A stretch of 64,000 nt of DNA from JAMXLO01 sp963812505 (GTDB lineage Bacteria; Pseudomonadota; Alphaproteobacteria; Acetobacterales; Acetobacteraceae), in contig CAWEVM010000006.1 in assembly GCA_963812505.1 (NCBI GenBank), positions 1-64,000 of the forward strand. The letters run 5' to 3'. The notes under the pieces are model-generated. The model did not search any database and had not been told where the DNA came from. It worked only from the letters and a program-made list of their open reading frames with translations. This document shows, in pieces, positions 15,948 to 23,809 of the stretch. Position 1 is the stretch's first letter. Each line of letters opens with the position of its first letter. Both the position numbers and the translations under genes were made by a program.

Positions 15948-17006
15948 GTGGATGCGCTCAACAAGGTCGCGGTGTTCGACGGACACAATGACGCCGTGCA
16001 GCATCTGGCCGAATATCGCGCGGGAGGCCGCGATTTCCTGGCTCGCTCGGACGACGGCCATCTGGATCTGCCGCGTGCGAGGGAAGGAGGCATGATCGGC
16101 GGCCTGTTTGCCATGTTTGCCAAGCCTGAGCGTCCGCCTGTGGGCGACCTCACCAAAACGGGCAACGGGTACGAGGTGCGCCTCGCCGAGCCGCTCGACC
16201 CGGCGTATGCGCGTGAGCGGATCGATGCCCAACTGGCTGCGCTCAATCGCGTGGTGGAGCGCGCCGCGGGACAGATCCGTTGGGCGACCGGCGTGGACGA
16301 AATCGAGGCTGCGCGGCGCGACGGCGCATTCGTGATGGTGCTGCACATGGAGGGTGCCGAGGCTATCGGCGCGAATTTGGCGAACCTCGAGCGGCTTTAT
16401 GCGGCGGGATTGCGCTCGCTCGGTCTGGTTTGGAGTTGCCCGAACATTTTTGGGCACGGCGTGCCGTTTGCATTCCCGCGGTCACCGGACACCGGGCCTG
16501 GTCTTACCGCGGCGGGCAAGAAGCTGGTGCGCGCGTGCAACCGGCTCGGGATCATGATCGATGTGTCGCATCTCAATGAGCGCGGCTTCTGGGACGTGGC
16601 GGATTTGAGCACTGCTCCGCTAGTGGCCACGCATGCCTGCGCGCACGCGATCTGCCCCTCGACGCGCAATCTCACCGACCGCCAGCTTGACGCGATCCGT
16701 CAATCGAACGGCGTCGTTGGCTTCAACTTCTGTGTGAATGATGTGCGCCCTGACGCGCACCTCGACGCAGACACACCACTCGAGACCGTCGTGGACCATT
16801 TGGGTTATCTGGTCGATCGCGTGGGCGAGGACCACGTGGCGCTCGGGTCGGATTTCGATGGCGCGGTGATGCCGCGCCCGATCAGCGACGCGAGCGGTCT
16901 GCCGCATCTGATCGCGGCGCTGCGGGCGCACGGCTTTGGCGAAGGCGCAGTGCACAAGCTCGCACTGGCGAACTGGCTCAGGGTGTTCAGGCTTAGCTGG
17001 CGGTGA
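15948..17006 (+). CDS. Membrane-dipeptidase family metallopeptidase (M19)
   Basis: GTG 15948 has GGAGG 6 bases upstream and gives a 352-residue protein. Family motifs appear in order: FDGHNDAVQHL near residue 10 (first zinc ligands), VLHMEGAEAIG near 130 (bridging Glu), IMIDVSHLNERGFWDV near 203, ATHACAHAICPSTRNLTD near 225 and VALGSDFDGAVMPRP near 300. The C-terminus LANWLRVFRLSWR is the usual GGNWLRVF ending, so it is complete. There is no signal peptide, so a cytoplasmic enzyme cleaving dipeptides, including D-residue or modified ones, is likely. It stands alone behind the inverted repeat. Confidence 0.9.
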   Translation: MDALNKVAVFDGHNDAVQHLAEYRAGGRDFLARSDDGHLDLPRAREGGMIGGLFAMFAKPERPPVGDLTKTGNGYEVRLAEPLDPAYARERIDAQLAALNRVVERAAGQIRWATGVDEIEAARRDGAFVMVLHMEGAEAIGANLANLERLYAAGLRSLGLVWSCPNIFGHGVPFAFPRSPDTGPGLTAAGKKLVRACNRLGIMIDVSHLNERGFWDVADLSTAPLVATHACAHAICPSTRNLTDRQLDAIRQSNGVVGFNFCVNDVRPDAHLDADTPLETVVDHLGYLVDRVGEDHVALGSDFDGAVMPRPISDASGLPHLIAALRAHGFGEGAVHKLALANWLRVFRLSWR

Positions 17007-17022
17007 GCATTGTATCGGCCAA

Positions 17023-17241
17023 CTAACGCGTTACAACCACCGGCAACCCCCATGTCACAACTGTTCTTCCTTGCACGGACTGCGTTATTGGGTATAGCTG
17101 CGCACAGTTCTGTTGATCGCAGATCTGCACCCTGGCGTAAGCAATCTGGGCGTGGGCAATTTCCACTATATTATTGGCTACGAGAGCTACAAGTGCCGCA
17201 GCAATGATTGTCAATATCCATTTGGTATACGTATCAACCAC
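17023..17241 (-). CDS. Small single-span membrane protein
   Basis: GTG 17241 is preceded by GGAGAGAAAC. The 72-residue product has one N-terminal transmembrane segment (WILTIIAAALVALVANNIVE) and a 40-residue periplasmic tail with two Cys (VQICDQQNCAQLYPI). It is convergent with the dipeptidase gene. Similar tiny anchored proteins are common in this lineage, but no function is known to me. Confidence 0.6.
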   Translation of the reverse strand: MVDTYTKWILTIIAAALVALVANNIVEIAHAQIAYARVQICDQQNCAQLYPITQSVQGRTVVTWGLPVVVTR

Positions 17242-17452
17242 GTTTCTCTCCTTCCTCTATCCGTGTCGGCATCTGTTGTCGCTTGGGCGCTTCTGGGGTA
17301 GCGAGCTGTCTGTAACCGGCCCTCGCATGTCTGTGCCTTTCTGGCGGTTCGCCTCCGTATGGTTCGGCGCGGACCGAAGGATCGGCACTTCTGAAACCCC
17401 GCAACCACTCCTACGTTTGCTCCAACCACCGTCCTGATCAAAGGAGAACGGC

Positions 17453-18118
17453 ATGTTTGCGGTGATCTTCGAGGTCGTGCCCAAGCAGGAACTTTGGAAC
17501 GAGTATCTCGACCTGGCGAAACTCCTCAAGCCAGAACTGGAGAGGATCGATGGCTTTCTCGATAATGAGCGGTTTGAGAGTCAGCAGACGAAAGGCCGCC
17601 TGTTGTCGCTTTCGACCTGGCGTGACGAGAAGGCTGTGATCCGCTGGCGAACGCTCGCCGTGCACCACAAGGTGCAGGAGAAGGGTCGCTTCGAGGTGTT
17701 CCAGGACTACCACCTGCGCGTCGGCGAGTTCACGGCGGACAATCAGGTGCCGGCCGGACAGAAACTGGCGCAGCAACGCCTCGACGAGACCGACGTGGGC
17801 GCCGCAAAGGCGGTGACAGTCAGCGAACTGCCGGCGGCCTCCGGCGACAAGCTGGCGAGCACCGACATCGCCGCGGATCTGGCTCTGCCGCGGACCGGCA
17901 CGCGGGGACTGCTGGACCATGAGGTATACGAAAGTATCTACAACGCCGGCAAGCTGCTGCTGCTTGGCTCCTGGAGCAGCGCCGATGCCGCCGGTGCATG
18001 GGTTCCGCATTTGCCGCCAAATGGCGAATTGCGGCATCGCCGGGTGCGAGTGGTTCGCGATTACGGCATGTTCGACCGCAGGGAAGCGCCGCAATTCTAT
18101 CCGGAGGTGCGGCGATGA
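17453..18118 (+). CDS. Antibiotic-biosynthesis-monooxygenase (ABM) family protein, two-domain
   Basis: A good ribosome-binding site (AAAGGAG) precedes ATG 17453. The 221-residue product contains an N-terminal ABM-type ferredoxin-like domain: MFAVIFEVVPKQELWNEYL, IDGFLDNERFESQQTKGRLL, STWRDEKAVIRWR and FEVFQDYHLRVGE. A second, degenerate copy runs from about residue 150 (KLLLLGSWSSADAAGAW, RVVRDYGMFDRREAPQFYP). Such proteins act as small cofactor-free oxygenases or heme-degrading or stress proteins; the substrate is unknown. Its stop overlaps the ATG of the redoxin relic, so the two formed an operon. Confidence 0.75.
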   Translation: MFAVIFEVVPKQELWNEYLDLAKLLKPELERIDGFLDNERFESQQTKGRLLSLSTWRDEKAVIRWRTLAVHHKVQEKGRFEVFQDYHLRVGEFTADNQVPAGQKLAQQRLDETDVGAAKAVTVSELPAASGDKLASTDIAADLALPRTGTRGLLDHEVYESIYNAGKLLLLGSWSSADAAGAWVPHLPPNGELRHRRVRVVRDYGMFDRREAPQFYPEVRR

Positions 18119-18340
18119 GCCGCACCAGCGAAAGTGACGCTGGGGGCGGCGCCGCGCGCCATCTGGCGGGCGCACGAATCCCGAGCGTATTGCTGACGGC
18201 CACGAGCGGGGAACGCATCGATCTGCCGGCGATACCCGGGCGGGTCAGCCAACGCTGCTGAGGCGACTTACTCTGGTGATCGAGGACGACGCGATCGATC
18301 ATGTTTTCTATCCGGTCATCCCACCTGATAAAAGTTCAAG
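18115..18340 (+). pseudogene. Peroxiredoxin/redoxin gene with internal deletion
   Basis: ATG 18115 (ATGA overlap with the ABM gene) opens 48 codons ending HLAGARIPSVLLTATSGERI and DLPAIPGRV, the N-terminus of an AhpC/TSA-like redoxin, then reaches a stop at 18259. Immediately after, in another frame, the family C-terminus appears: RRLTLVIEDDAIDHVFYPVI then PPDK. About 100 central residues, including the peroxidatic Cys, are missing. After PPDK the sequence turns into the left arm of the GIY-YIG inverted-repeat unit. The gene is dead through deletion and, probably, insertion. Confidence 0.7.
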
Positions 18341-18727
18341 GAGCGAGGCGACGAAGCGATCCCCATCGTGTGAGACACACGAAAGGACCACCGCTATTTC
18401 GTCTACATCCTCACCAACCGCCATCACTCGGCGCTCTACGTCGGAGTGACGAACGATCTGGTTCGCCGTGTCCACGAGCACCGAACCAAAACAGCATCCG
18501 CCTTCACCACACGGGACAACATCGACAAGCTGGTGTTCTTCGAGGAAACCAGCGATGTTGAAGCAGCCATCGCACGCGAGAAGCAGATCATGGCTGGTTC
18601 GCGCGAGAAGAAGATCGCGCTGGTCAACACCATGAATCCTGACTGGCGCGATCTCTTCGACGGTCTGCTGTGATAGCCACGCGCCGCCGGCGCCTATTAC
18701 GATGGGGATTGCTTCGTCGCTCCGCTC
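18341..18727. mobile_element. Inverted-repeat unit carrying a GIY-YIG nuclease frame
   Basis: Arms at 18341-18370 and 18698-18727 are inverted copies matching at 26 of 30 positions, built on the word GCGACGAAGC. They enclose a GIY-YIG frame almost exactly, with the left arm ending a few codons before the domain and the right arm starting 25 bases after its stop. The unit sits at the 3' end of a damaged redoxin gene. It behaves like a small mobile or REP-type cassette; mobility itself is inference. Confidence 0.55.
18374..18673 (+). CDS. GIY-YIG endonuclease-domain protein without a normal start codon
   Basis: The open frame after the stop at 18371 reads RYFVYILTNRHHSALYVGVT, NDLVRRVHEH, DKLVFFEETSDVEAAIAREK and MNPDWRDLFDGLL, a complete URI/UPF0213-type GIY-YIG domain with the VYI and YVG strands, catalytic Arg and Glu. 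The usual ending N-P-x-W-x-D-L is present. No ATG, GTG or TTG precedes the GIY-YIG motif in this frame; the first is GTG 18446, which would remove the catalytic core. Either an unusual start is used or the start was lost. Such proteins are single-strand or structure-specific nucleases. The frame lies inside the inverted-repeat unit. Confidence 0.6.
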   Translation, partial: DTRKDHRYFVYILTNRHHSALYVGVTNDLVRRVHEHRTKTASAFTTRDNIDKLVFFEETSDVEAAIAREKQIMAGSREKKIALVNTMNPDWRDLFDGLL

Positions 18728-18754
18728 ATCGCAACGACACTGGGGTACCACGCC

Positions 18755-19648
18755 ATGCGCACCGAACTGCCCTCCTGGCGCTCTCTGCTCTTCGTGCCCG
18801 TCACCGCCGACAAGTTCGTGCGTAGCGGCGCCGATCGCGGCGCGGACGGCATCATCCTCGACCTCGAGGACGCCGTCGCACCGTCGCAGAAGGCCCACGC
18901 CCGCACGCTGATCGCAGATGCCATCCCCCAGGTCGCGCGCAAAGGCGGCGACGTGCTGGTGCGGGTCAACCGTCCCTGGCGCCTGCTGGTGCGCGATCTG
19001 GAAGCGGCGGTGATCCCCGGCATCGCGGCGCTGATGCTCACCAAGGTGGACAGCCCGGAACATGTCCACGCCGTCGCCGACATCGTCGAGGAACTCGAAA
19101 CCGAACGCGGCCTGACCCCCGGAAAGATCCAGTTCGTCGTGCTGGTGGAGACAGCCGCCGGCTTCTTCCGCATCGAGGCAATCGCCAAATCCCATCCCCG
19201 CGTCGTCGCACTCAGCCTGGGCACTGAGGACTTCACCGCCGATGTTGGCATGCTGCCCGACCCGGAAGGCCTGCTCTACCCCAAGCAGCACACGCTGTTC
19301 GCCGCGCGCGCCGCGGGCATCCTCCCGTTCGGCTTTATCGGCTCGATCGCCGACTTCCGCGACCAGGACGCGTTCCGCGCCATCGTGCGCCGCTCGAAGC
19401 GCTTCGGCTTCGTTGGCGCCAGTGCGATCCATCCGTTGCAGGTGCCGGTGCTGAATGAGGAATTCTCCCCCTCCGACGCAGAGGTTGAACGTGCCGAACG
19501 CATGGTCGCGGCCTACGACGCGGCGTTTGCGCAAGGCCTCGGAGCGGTGCAGTTCGAGGGCGCGATGATCGATGTCCCCGTGGTGCAGCGGGCGAAGAAC
19601 GTGATCGCGCGCGCGACGGCGATCAGGCGGGCAGGGGGAACAGGGTAA
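18755..19648 (+). CDS. HpcH/HpaI aldolase / CitE-like CoA ester lyase
   Basis: This 297-residue protein has a typical CitE/Mcl1-like barrel: WRSLLFVPVTADKF at the start, DGIILDLEDAVAPSQK near residue 30 (acidic metal site), VLVRVNRPW near 68, FVVLVETAAGFFRIEAI near 130 (metal-binding Glu) and LGTEDFTADVG near 157. The C-terminal lid contains FVGASAIHPLQVPVLNEEFS. It would cleave or form an acyl-CoA ester such as malyl- or citramalyl-CoA with Mg2+, but the substrate cannot be read from the sequence. It stands apart from other metabolic genes. Confidence 0.85.
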   Translation: MRTELPSWRSLLFVPVTADKFVRSGADRGADGIILDLEDAVAPSQKAHARTLIADAIPQVARKGGDVLVRVNRPWRLLVRDLEAAVIPGIAALMLTKVDSPEHVHAVADIVEELETERGLTPGKIQFVVLVETAAGFFRIEAIAKSHPRVVALSLGTEDFTADVGMLPDPEGLLYPKQHTLFAARAAGILPFGFIGSIADFRDQDAFRAIVRRSKRFGFVGASAIHPLQVPVLNEEFSPSDAEVERAERMVAAYDAAFAQGLGAVQFEGAMIDVPVVQRAKNVIARATAIRRAGGTG

Positions 19649-19694
19649 CCGGCGGCGCGCGTTTCTGTGGAATCCCAGAACGAAAAGGCGGACA

Positions 19695-20588
19695 GTGGCC
19701 GCTTCACGCGCGCACGAGGGCAAGCCCATCACCATGACGACCAAGGAGGACCTGCCGCCACCTCCGGAGCCGCCGGCAGATGAACCCTACCAGGCGCCAG
19801 CGCCCGCAGTGCGCCCCACGCCGGCCCGACACGGTATCGCCCTCGCGGCGGCCGCCCTCGTTATCACGCTGACCGCGCCATTCTGGGAGGACGGAGCGCT
19901 CGCGACACTCGGCATCCGCACCCCGCTCGGGCGGACTGCCCAACAGAATGCGCTGGCGGTGATGCGGCAGGACCGGCGGACCGAGGACATTTCCCAGCGC
20001 CTCGCCACCGCGACGACGCAACTCGCGAAGCAGCAGACAGAACTCACCGTGGCGATGCAGCGTGCGGATGCCGCGGCAGCGCTGATCCGCACATTGTCGC
20101 TGGTGCGGCTCAGCGACACGCTGCGCCGGCCGATGCCGTTTGCCGCCGAACTCGCCACGGTGCGCGTGGAGGGCACGGATCTGGGCGACCTGAAGCCTCT
20201 GCTCGACAAGATCGAACCCTATGCCCGCACCGGCATCCCCGGCACGACGCAGCTTCGGCAGGAGTTTCGTACGCTGCTCGATCAGGTGTCCCGCGGCGGT
20301 CCTCAGTCGTGGATGACGAACCTGGCGGTCTGGGCACGTCTGCGCGGCACATCGCCGACGCCCGCGGATGCAGACCCGTCGCTCGACCTGCTGCAATCGG
20401 CGTCGGCGCGGCTTGCGGATGTCGATATCGCCGGTGCACTGGACGATACGCGTCAGTTGAGCGACGCGTATCGGCCGGTATTCTCCAACTGGAGCGACGA
20501 CGCACAGGCGCGCGTTGCCGCGGATAGCATCGCTGCCCGGGTCAGCGACATGGTGACCCGGACGCTGCGGACGCGGGCGGCGAACTGA
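19695..20588 (+). CDS. Mitofilin-like inner-membrane protein (alphaproteobacterial COG4223 type)
   Basis: Up to 297 residues. GTG 19695 has AGGCGG nearby, but ATG 19734 (MTTKEDLPPPPEPPADEPY) is an equally likely start. Layout: a Pro-rich cytoplasmic N-terminus, one transmembrane segment (HGIALAAAALVITLTAPFW), then a periplasmic coiled coil (EDISQRLATATTQLAKQQTE) and a helical C-terminal domain with LLDQVSRGGPQSWMTN. This is the arrangement of bacterial mitofilin relatives, which shape membranes or link to hemY/hemC-type operons. The assignment rests on layout more than on exact motifs. The gene is convergent with the aquaporin gene. Confidence 0.6.
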   Translation: MAASRAHEGKPITMTTKEDLPPPPEPPADEPYQAPAPAVRPTPARHGIALAAAALVITLTAPFWEDGALATLGIRTPLGRTAQQNALAVMRQDRRTEDISQRLATATTQLAKQQTELTVAMQRADAAAALIRTLSLVRLSDTLRRPMPFAAELATVRVEGTDLGDLKPLLDKIEPYARTGIPGTTQLRQEFRTLLDQVSRGGPQSWMTNLAVWARLRGTSPTPADADPSLDLLQSASARLADVDIAGALDDTRQLSDAYRPVFSNWSDDAQARVAADSIAARVSDMVTRTLRTRAAN

Positions 20589-20593
20589 TCCGG

Positions 20594-21295
20594 CTACACG
20601 GTGTCGTTTGCCTCATGCAGCCAGCGTGAGACCAGGCCCGCGATCACCGCACCGACGATCGGCGCGAGCCAGAACAGCCAGAGCTGCGACACATACGCAC
20701 CACCGGCGAACAATGCCGGCCCGGTGCTGCGTGCCGGATTGACCGAGGTGTTGGTCACCGGGATCGACACCAGATGGATCAGTGTCAGCGCAAGACCGAT
20801 CGGAATGCCAGCAAAGCCAACCGCGGCACCCTTCGACGTGCAGCCGATGATGATCAATAGGAAGAAGAACGTCATCAGCACTTCCATCGCCATGCACGAA
20901 CCAAGGCTGTACTTGCCCGGGCTGAGATCGCCGTAGCCGTTCGAGGCAAATCCGTCGGGAACCCAGCCCGGCTTGCCGGACGCGATCCAGTAAAGCACGG
21001 CGGCCGCCAGGATGGCGCCGACCACCTGCGCGATGATGTAAGGGATGACATCGCTGTTGGCACACCGCTTGCCCGCCCACAGACCGATGGTGACGGCAGG
21101 ATTGAAGTGGCCACCCGAGATATGGCCGACCGCATAGGCCATGGTCAGCACGGTCAGGCCAAACGCGAATGCGACTCCGAGAAAGCCAATTCCCAAAGCA
21201 GGAAATGCTGCGGCCAGCACGGCGCTGCCGCAGCCGCCAAAGGTCAGCCAGAAGGTGCCGAAGAACTCGGCACCGGCGCGGCGGGTCATATACAT
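20594..21295 (-). CDS. aqpZ: Aquaporin Z-type water channel
   Basis: This 233-residue MIP-family channel has six transmembrane segments and both NPA loops, GHFNPAVTIGLW near residue 62 and TSVNPARSTGPALF near 185. Narrow-filter residues are consistent with a water-selective AqpZ: Phe in the first helix region, His in LIHLVSIPVTN, and Arg after the second NPA. It lies in the inner membrane. The start MYMTRRAGAEFFGTFWLTFG is at 21295, with GGGGAAA upstream. It is read in the same direction as the desaturase and glycosyltransferase genes behind it, but with gaps. Confidence 0.95.
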   Translation of the reverse strand: MYMTRRAGAEFFGTFWLTFGGCGSAVLAAAFPALGIGFLGVAFAFGLTVLTMAYAVGHISGGHFNPAVTIGLWAGKRCANSDVIPYIIAQVVGAILAAAVLYWIASGKPGWVPDGFASNGYGDLSPGKYSLGSCMAMEVLMTFFFLLIIIGCTSKGAAVGFAGIPIGLALTLIHLVSIPVTNTSVNPARSTGPALFAGGAYVSQLWLFWLAPIVGAVIAGLVSRWLHEANDTV

Positions 21296-21349
21296 GCTTG
21301 TTTCCCCTCTTCGAAACTGGCGCCCGATCAGTCACTTAGCCGGTTATCT

Positions 21350-22252
21350 TCAGCGGGCCGCCAGCTTCCGCACCATAAGCACATTCCATCGGACATAGCC
21401 ATGCTGCACGAAGCCCAGTCGGTCGCGGATTGCAACATGAGCGTCGGGAAGCCGATGAAACGGGATTGACGGGTAAAGATGGTGCTCGGCGTGGAACGGC
21501 ATGTTCCACATCAGCAGCCGCACCACCCGACTGGTCAGCGTGGTGCGCGTGTTGGTCAGCCCATTGCGGTCCATGGTGCAGCCGGTGTGCTCCGCCAGCA
21601 CATAGGCCCGCAGGAACGGCTGGCAGAGCACCTGCGGCAGGATCCAGAAGACAAACGGCGTCGCCCAGCCGAACAGCAGCGCCGAAGCCACCGATCCGCC
21701 CACCATCGCGGCACTCATCGCGCGCACGCTGCGGATGATCGCCGGCGCTGCCTGCGTCGAGACGTAAGGATAGCGACTGAGATCGCCACGCCAGCAATCG
21801 CCGATGACGAGCAACCGCAGCCGCCAATACGGCACGCCCAGTACTCGTCGCACATACGCGCCAAGATCGTCCGGCGCCGCCATATCCAGTTCCGGATCCT
21901 GACCCGCTATCTGCGTGTGCCGGTGATGGGCGAAGTGAAACGCCGTGTAGAAGTGCAGGTTGAGCAGCGACGGACATGCCGCCAGCCAGCCGACGATCAG
22001 GTTCGCTCTGCGCGACGCGAAGGCGGTCTGATGCGTCGCCTCGTGCGCCGGCGCGAACAGCGCGACCTGCACCAGTCCGAACGCCAGCATGGCCGGGACC
22101 ACCGTGACCGGACCGGCTATTGCGACCAGCCAGCCGGTGCCGATCAGCAGTGCGGCATGGATCGCCACGCGCCGTGCGCCCGCGGCGTTGTTTCGGCCTG
22201 ACAGCGCGCGCAGTTCAGCAGGACTGAGGACACGATCGAGCACGGTCTCCAT
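21350..22252 (-). CDS. Membrane fatty-acid desaturase
   Basis: This 300-residue integral membrane protein carries the three histidine boxes of the di-iron desaturase family: PAHEATHQTAF near residue 70, HFAHHRHTQIAGQDPE near 108 and NMPFHAEHHLYPSIPFHRL near 255. Hydrophobic spans lie between them (LFGWATPFVFWILPQVLC). It should introduce a double bond (or a hydroxyl) in a lipid acyl chain using O2 and reduced ferredoxin; regioselectivity is unknown. It directly follows the GT39 gene (18-base gap), so the two may be co-transcribed. Confidence 0.9.
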   Translation of the reverse strand: METVLDRVLSPAELRALSGRNNAAGARRVAIHAALLIGTGWLVAIAGPVTVVPAMLAFGLVQVALFAPAHEATHQTAFASRRANLIVGWLAACPSLLNLHFYTAFHFAHHRHTQIAGQDPELDMAAPDDLGAYVRRVLGVPYWRLRLLVIGDCWRGDLSRYPYVSTQAAPAIIRSVRAMSAAMVGGSVASALLFGWATPFVFWILPQVLCQPFLRAYVLAEHTGCTMDRNGLTNTRTTLTSRVVRLLMWNMPFHAEHHLYPSIPFHRLPDAHVAIRDRLGFVQHGYVRWNVLMVRKLAAR

Positions 22253-22270
22253 GCAGCAAGTATTATGCCA

Positions 22271-23809
22271 TCACCCAGGAGGCGGCCAGACACGCAGCCC
22301 CCTGGCCTGGAACACTCCCACTGTCCGCAACGTGCGTCCGGCATGACGGATCGATGCATCGGGAAGCGGCTCGATGCTATCGAACATGGGACCAAGTTCG
22401 GTGGCCACACGCTCACGGTGCTCGGGCGTCAGGATCAGCATGTTGGCGCCGATGAAGCGCGTTGGCGGCCAGGTGATGCCGAACTGTCGGCAATCCCGGT
22501 TCAGGCACAGTACAGTCACATCGGGGCCGAGTGCGAAGGCGATCTTCCCTGCGTCGCGCCAGTCCGGCACGCCGACGATCGCGCCAGGAGGCACGCTGTC
22601 ACGCAGCGAGGTCCAGTCCACCGCGTCGGCATCGGGATCGTCGCGCGCGACGGCGGCGATCGCCGGATGCAGCCAGTCAAATCGCACCTGTGTTGCGACC
22701 ACGACCATCGCAAGAACCACAACGACCGCCGTGCCGTACAGCGCACGCCGCACCGCGGGCCGGTCTATCCGATGGGCGACAGCATCGCCCAGCAGCGGAA
22801 ACAGCATCAGGTAACCAGGGGCGGCCCAATGGAACAGCACGCGCTGGCTGGACCAGGCTGAGATCAGCGCAAACACCACGATGGGCGGCGCGGCCAGACA
22901 GCACAGCAGCCAGGACCGCCACTCGCTCGGACCACGCCGCAGCGCCATGACGAACACCACCATCATTGGCACCCACAGCCACGGCAGGACGAACAGCGCC
23001 TCGCCGGCAAGCGTCAGCAGCGGTCCAAGCGGCCGAAGCTGCATCCCTTCGGCTCGCCCACCCTGGAACGCAAACGATGCCCAGCCATGCGTCGCGTTCC
23101 ACGCCAGCACCGGCGCAAACATCAGCAGTACGACCAGGGCCGCGAGCCAAGGTCTCGGGGTCGCCAGCCAATGCCGATGCATGCGGCTCGACAGCAGATA
23201 AAGCGCCGCGCCGATCATCGTCAGGCCGGCCGAATACTTCGACAGCAGCGCCAGCCCCGCGCAGACGCCGGCACCCAGCCACCACGCCAGCGTTCCGTGC
23301 TCCAAAGCGCGGACCAGGCAAAGCGCCGCCCCGAGCAGCGCGCAGTCCAGCGGCCCGTCCGGCAGCACCCAGGTGCCCGTGGTCACGCCGAATACCGGCG
23401 ACAGGTTCAGCAGCACTGCTGCCCACAGCCCGGCACGCGCATCGGCGATCGCCGTCCCAAGCCGGTACATCAGCCACGTCGACAGCGCGAACAGCGCGAT
23501 GAAAGGCAGGCGCACCACGATGGGTGCTTCACTGCCGGACAGATGTGCCGCCCCCCAACTCAGCCACCACGCGATGGGCGGATGGTCGTAATACCCGAGG
23601 CTCAGAACCCGCCCCGACGCGACCATATAGCTTTCGTCTACGCCCAGCCCCAGCGCTGCCCCGAAGGCCACCCGCAGCCCCGTCGCCACCAGCAGCAGGA
23701 CGACGATACCAACTTTCTCCCCCTCCCCCCGCGGGAGGGGGGCCGGGGGAGGGGGCCGCGCCGCCAGATCCGGCGCTACCTCACACCCCGCCCCATACCT
23801 CGCGCGCAA
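22271..23809 (-). CDS. Glycosyltransferase family 39 (PMT/ArnT-like) membrane protein
   Basis: This 512-residue protein has about ten transmembrane segments. It shows the GT39 hallmarks: the acidic first loop GVDESYMVASGRVLSLGYYD followed by HPPIAWWLS near residue 75, RLPFIALFALSTWLMYRLG, LLSKYSAGLTMIG near 205 and APVLAWNATHGWASFAFQGG near 250. It would move a sugar from a polyprenyl-phosphate donor to a periplasmic acceptor such as lipid A or a glycolipid. The first 35 residues (PPPPAPLPRGEGE) are encoded by a G-rich dispersed repeat and overlap the end of the preceding MetE-like gene, so the true start may be later or the repeat has become coding. Confidence 0.85.
   Translation of the reverse strand: MRARYGAGCEVAPDLAARPPPPAPLPRGEGEKVGIVVLLLVATGLRVAFGAALGLGVDESYMVASGRVLSLGYYDHPPIAWWLSWGAAHLSGSEAPIVVRLPFIALFALSTWLMYRLGTAIADARAGLWAAVLLNLSPVFGVTTGTWVLPDGPLDCALLGAALCLVRALEHGTLAWWLGAGVCAGLALLSKYSAGLTMIGAALYLLSSRMHRHWLATPRPWLAALVVLLMFAPVLAWNATHGWASFAFQGGRAEGMQLRPLGPLLTLAGEALFVLPWLWVPMMVVFVMALRRGPSEWRSWLLCCLAAPPIVVFALISAWSSQRVLFHWAAPGYLMLFPLLGDAVAHRIDRPAVRRALYGTAVVVVLAMVVVATQVRFDWLHPAIAAVARDDPDADAVDWTSLRDSVPPGAIVGVPDWRDAGKIAFALGPDVTVLCLNRDCRQFGITWPPTRFIGANMLILTPEHRERVATELGPMFDSIEPLPDASIRHAGRTLRTVGVFQARGLRVWPPPG
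23714..23758. repeat. C/G-tract dispersed repeat, copy 1
   Basis: A CTCCCCC tract, then GCGGGAGGGG, then CGGGGGAGGGGGCC. It is closely similar to 44552-44589 after gyrB. It forms a small hairpin (CCCCGCGGGAGGGG). Here it is read through as the N-terminal PPAPLPRGEGE of the GT39 protein. Confidence 0.6.

Noticed and set aside
14452..16095. Long plus-strand frame opposite purD
   Set aside because: Arg/Gly/Ala-rich composition with no motif; purD on the other strand is complete, and the frame runs across the intergenic inverted repeat.
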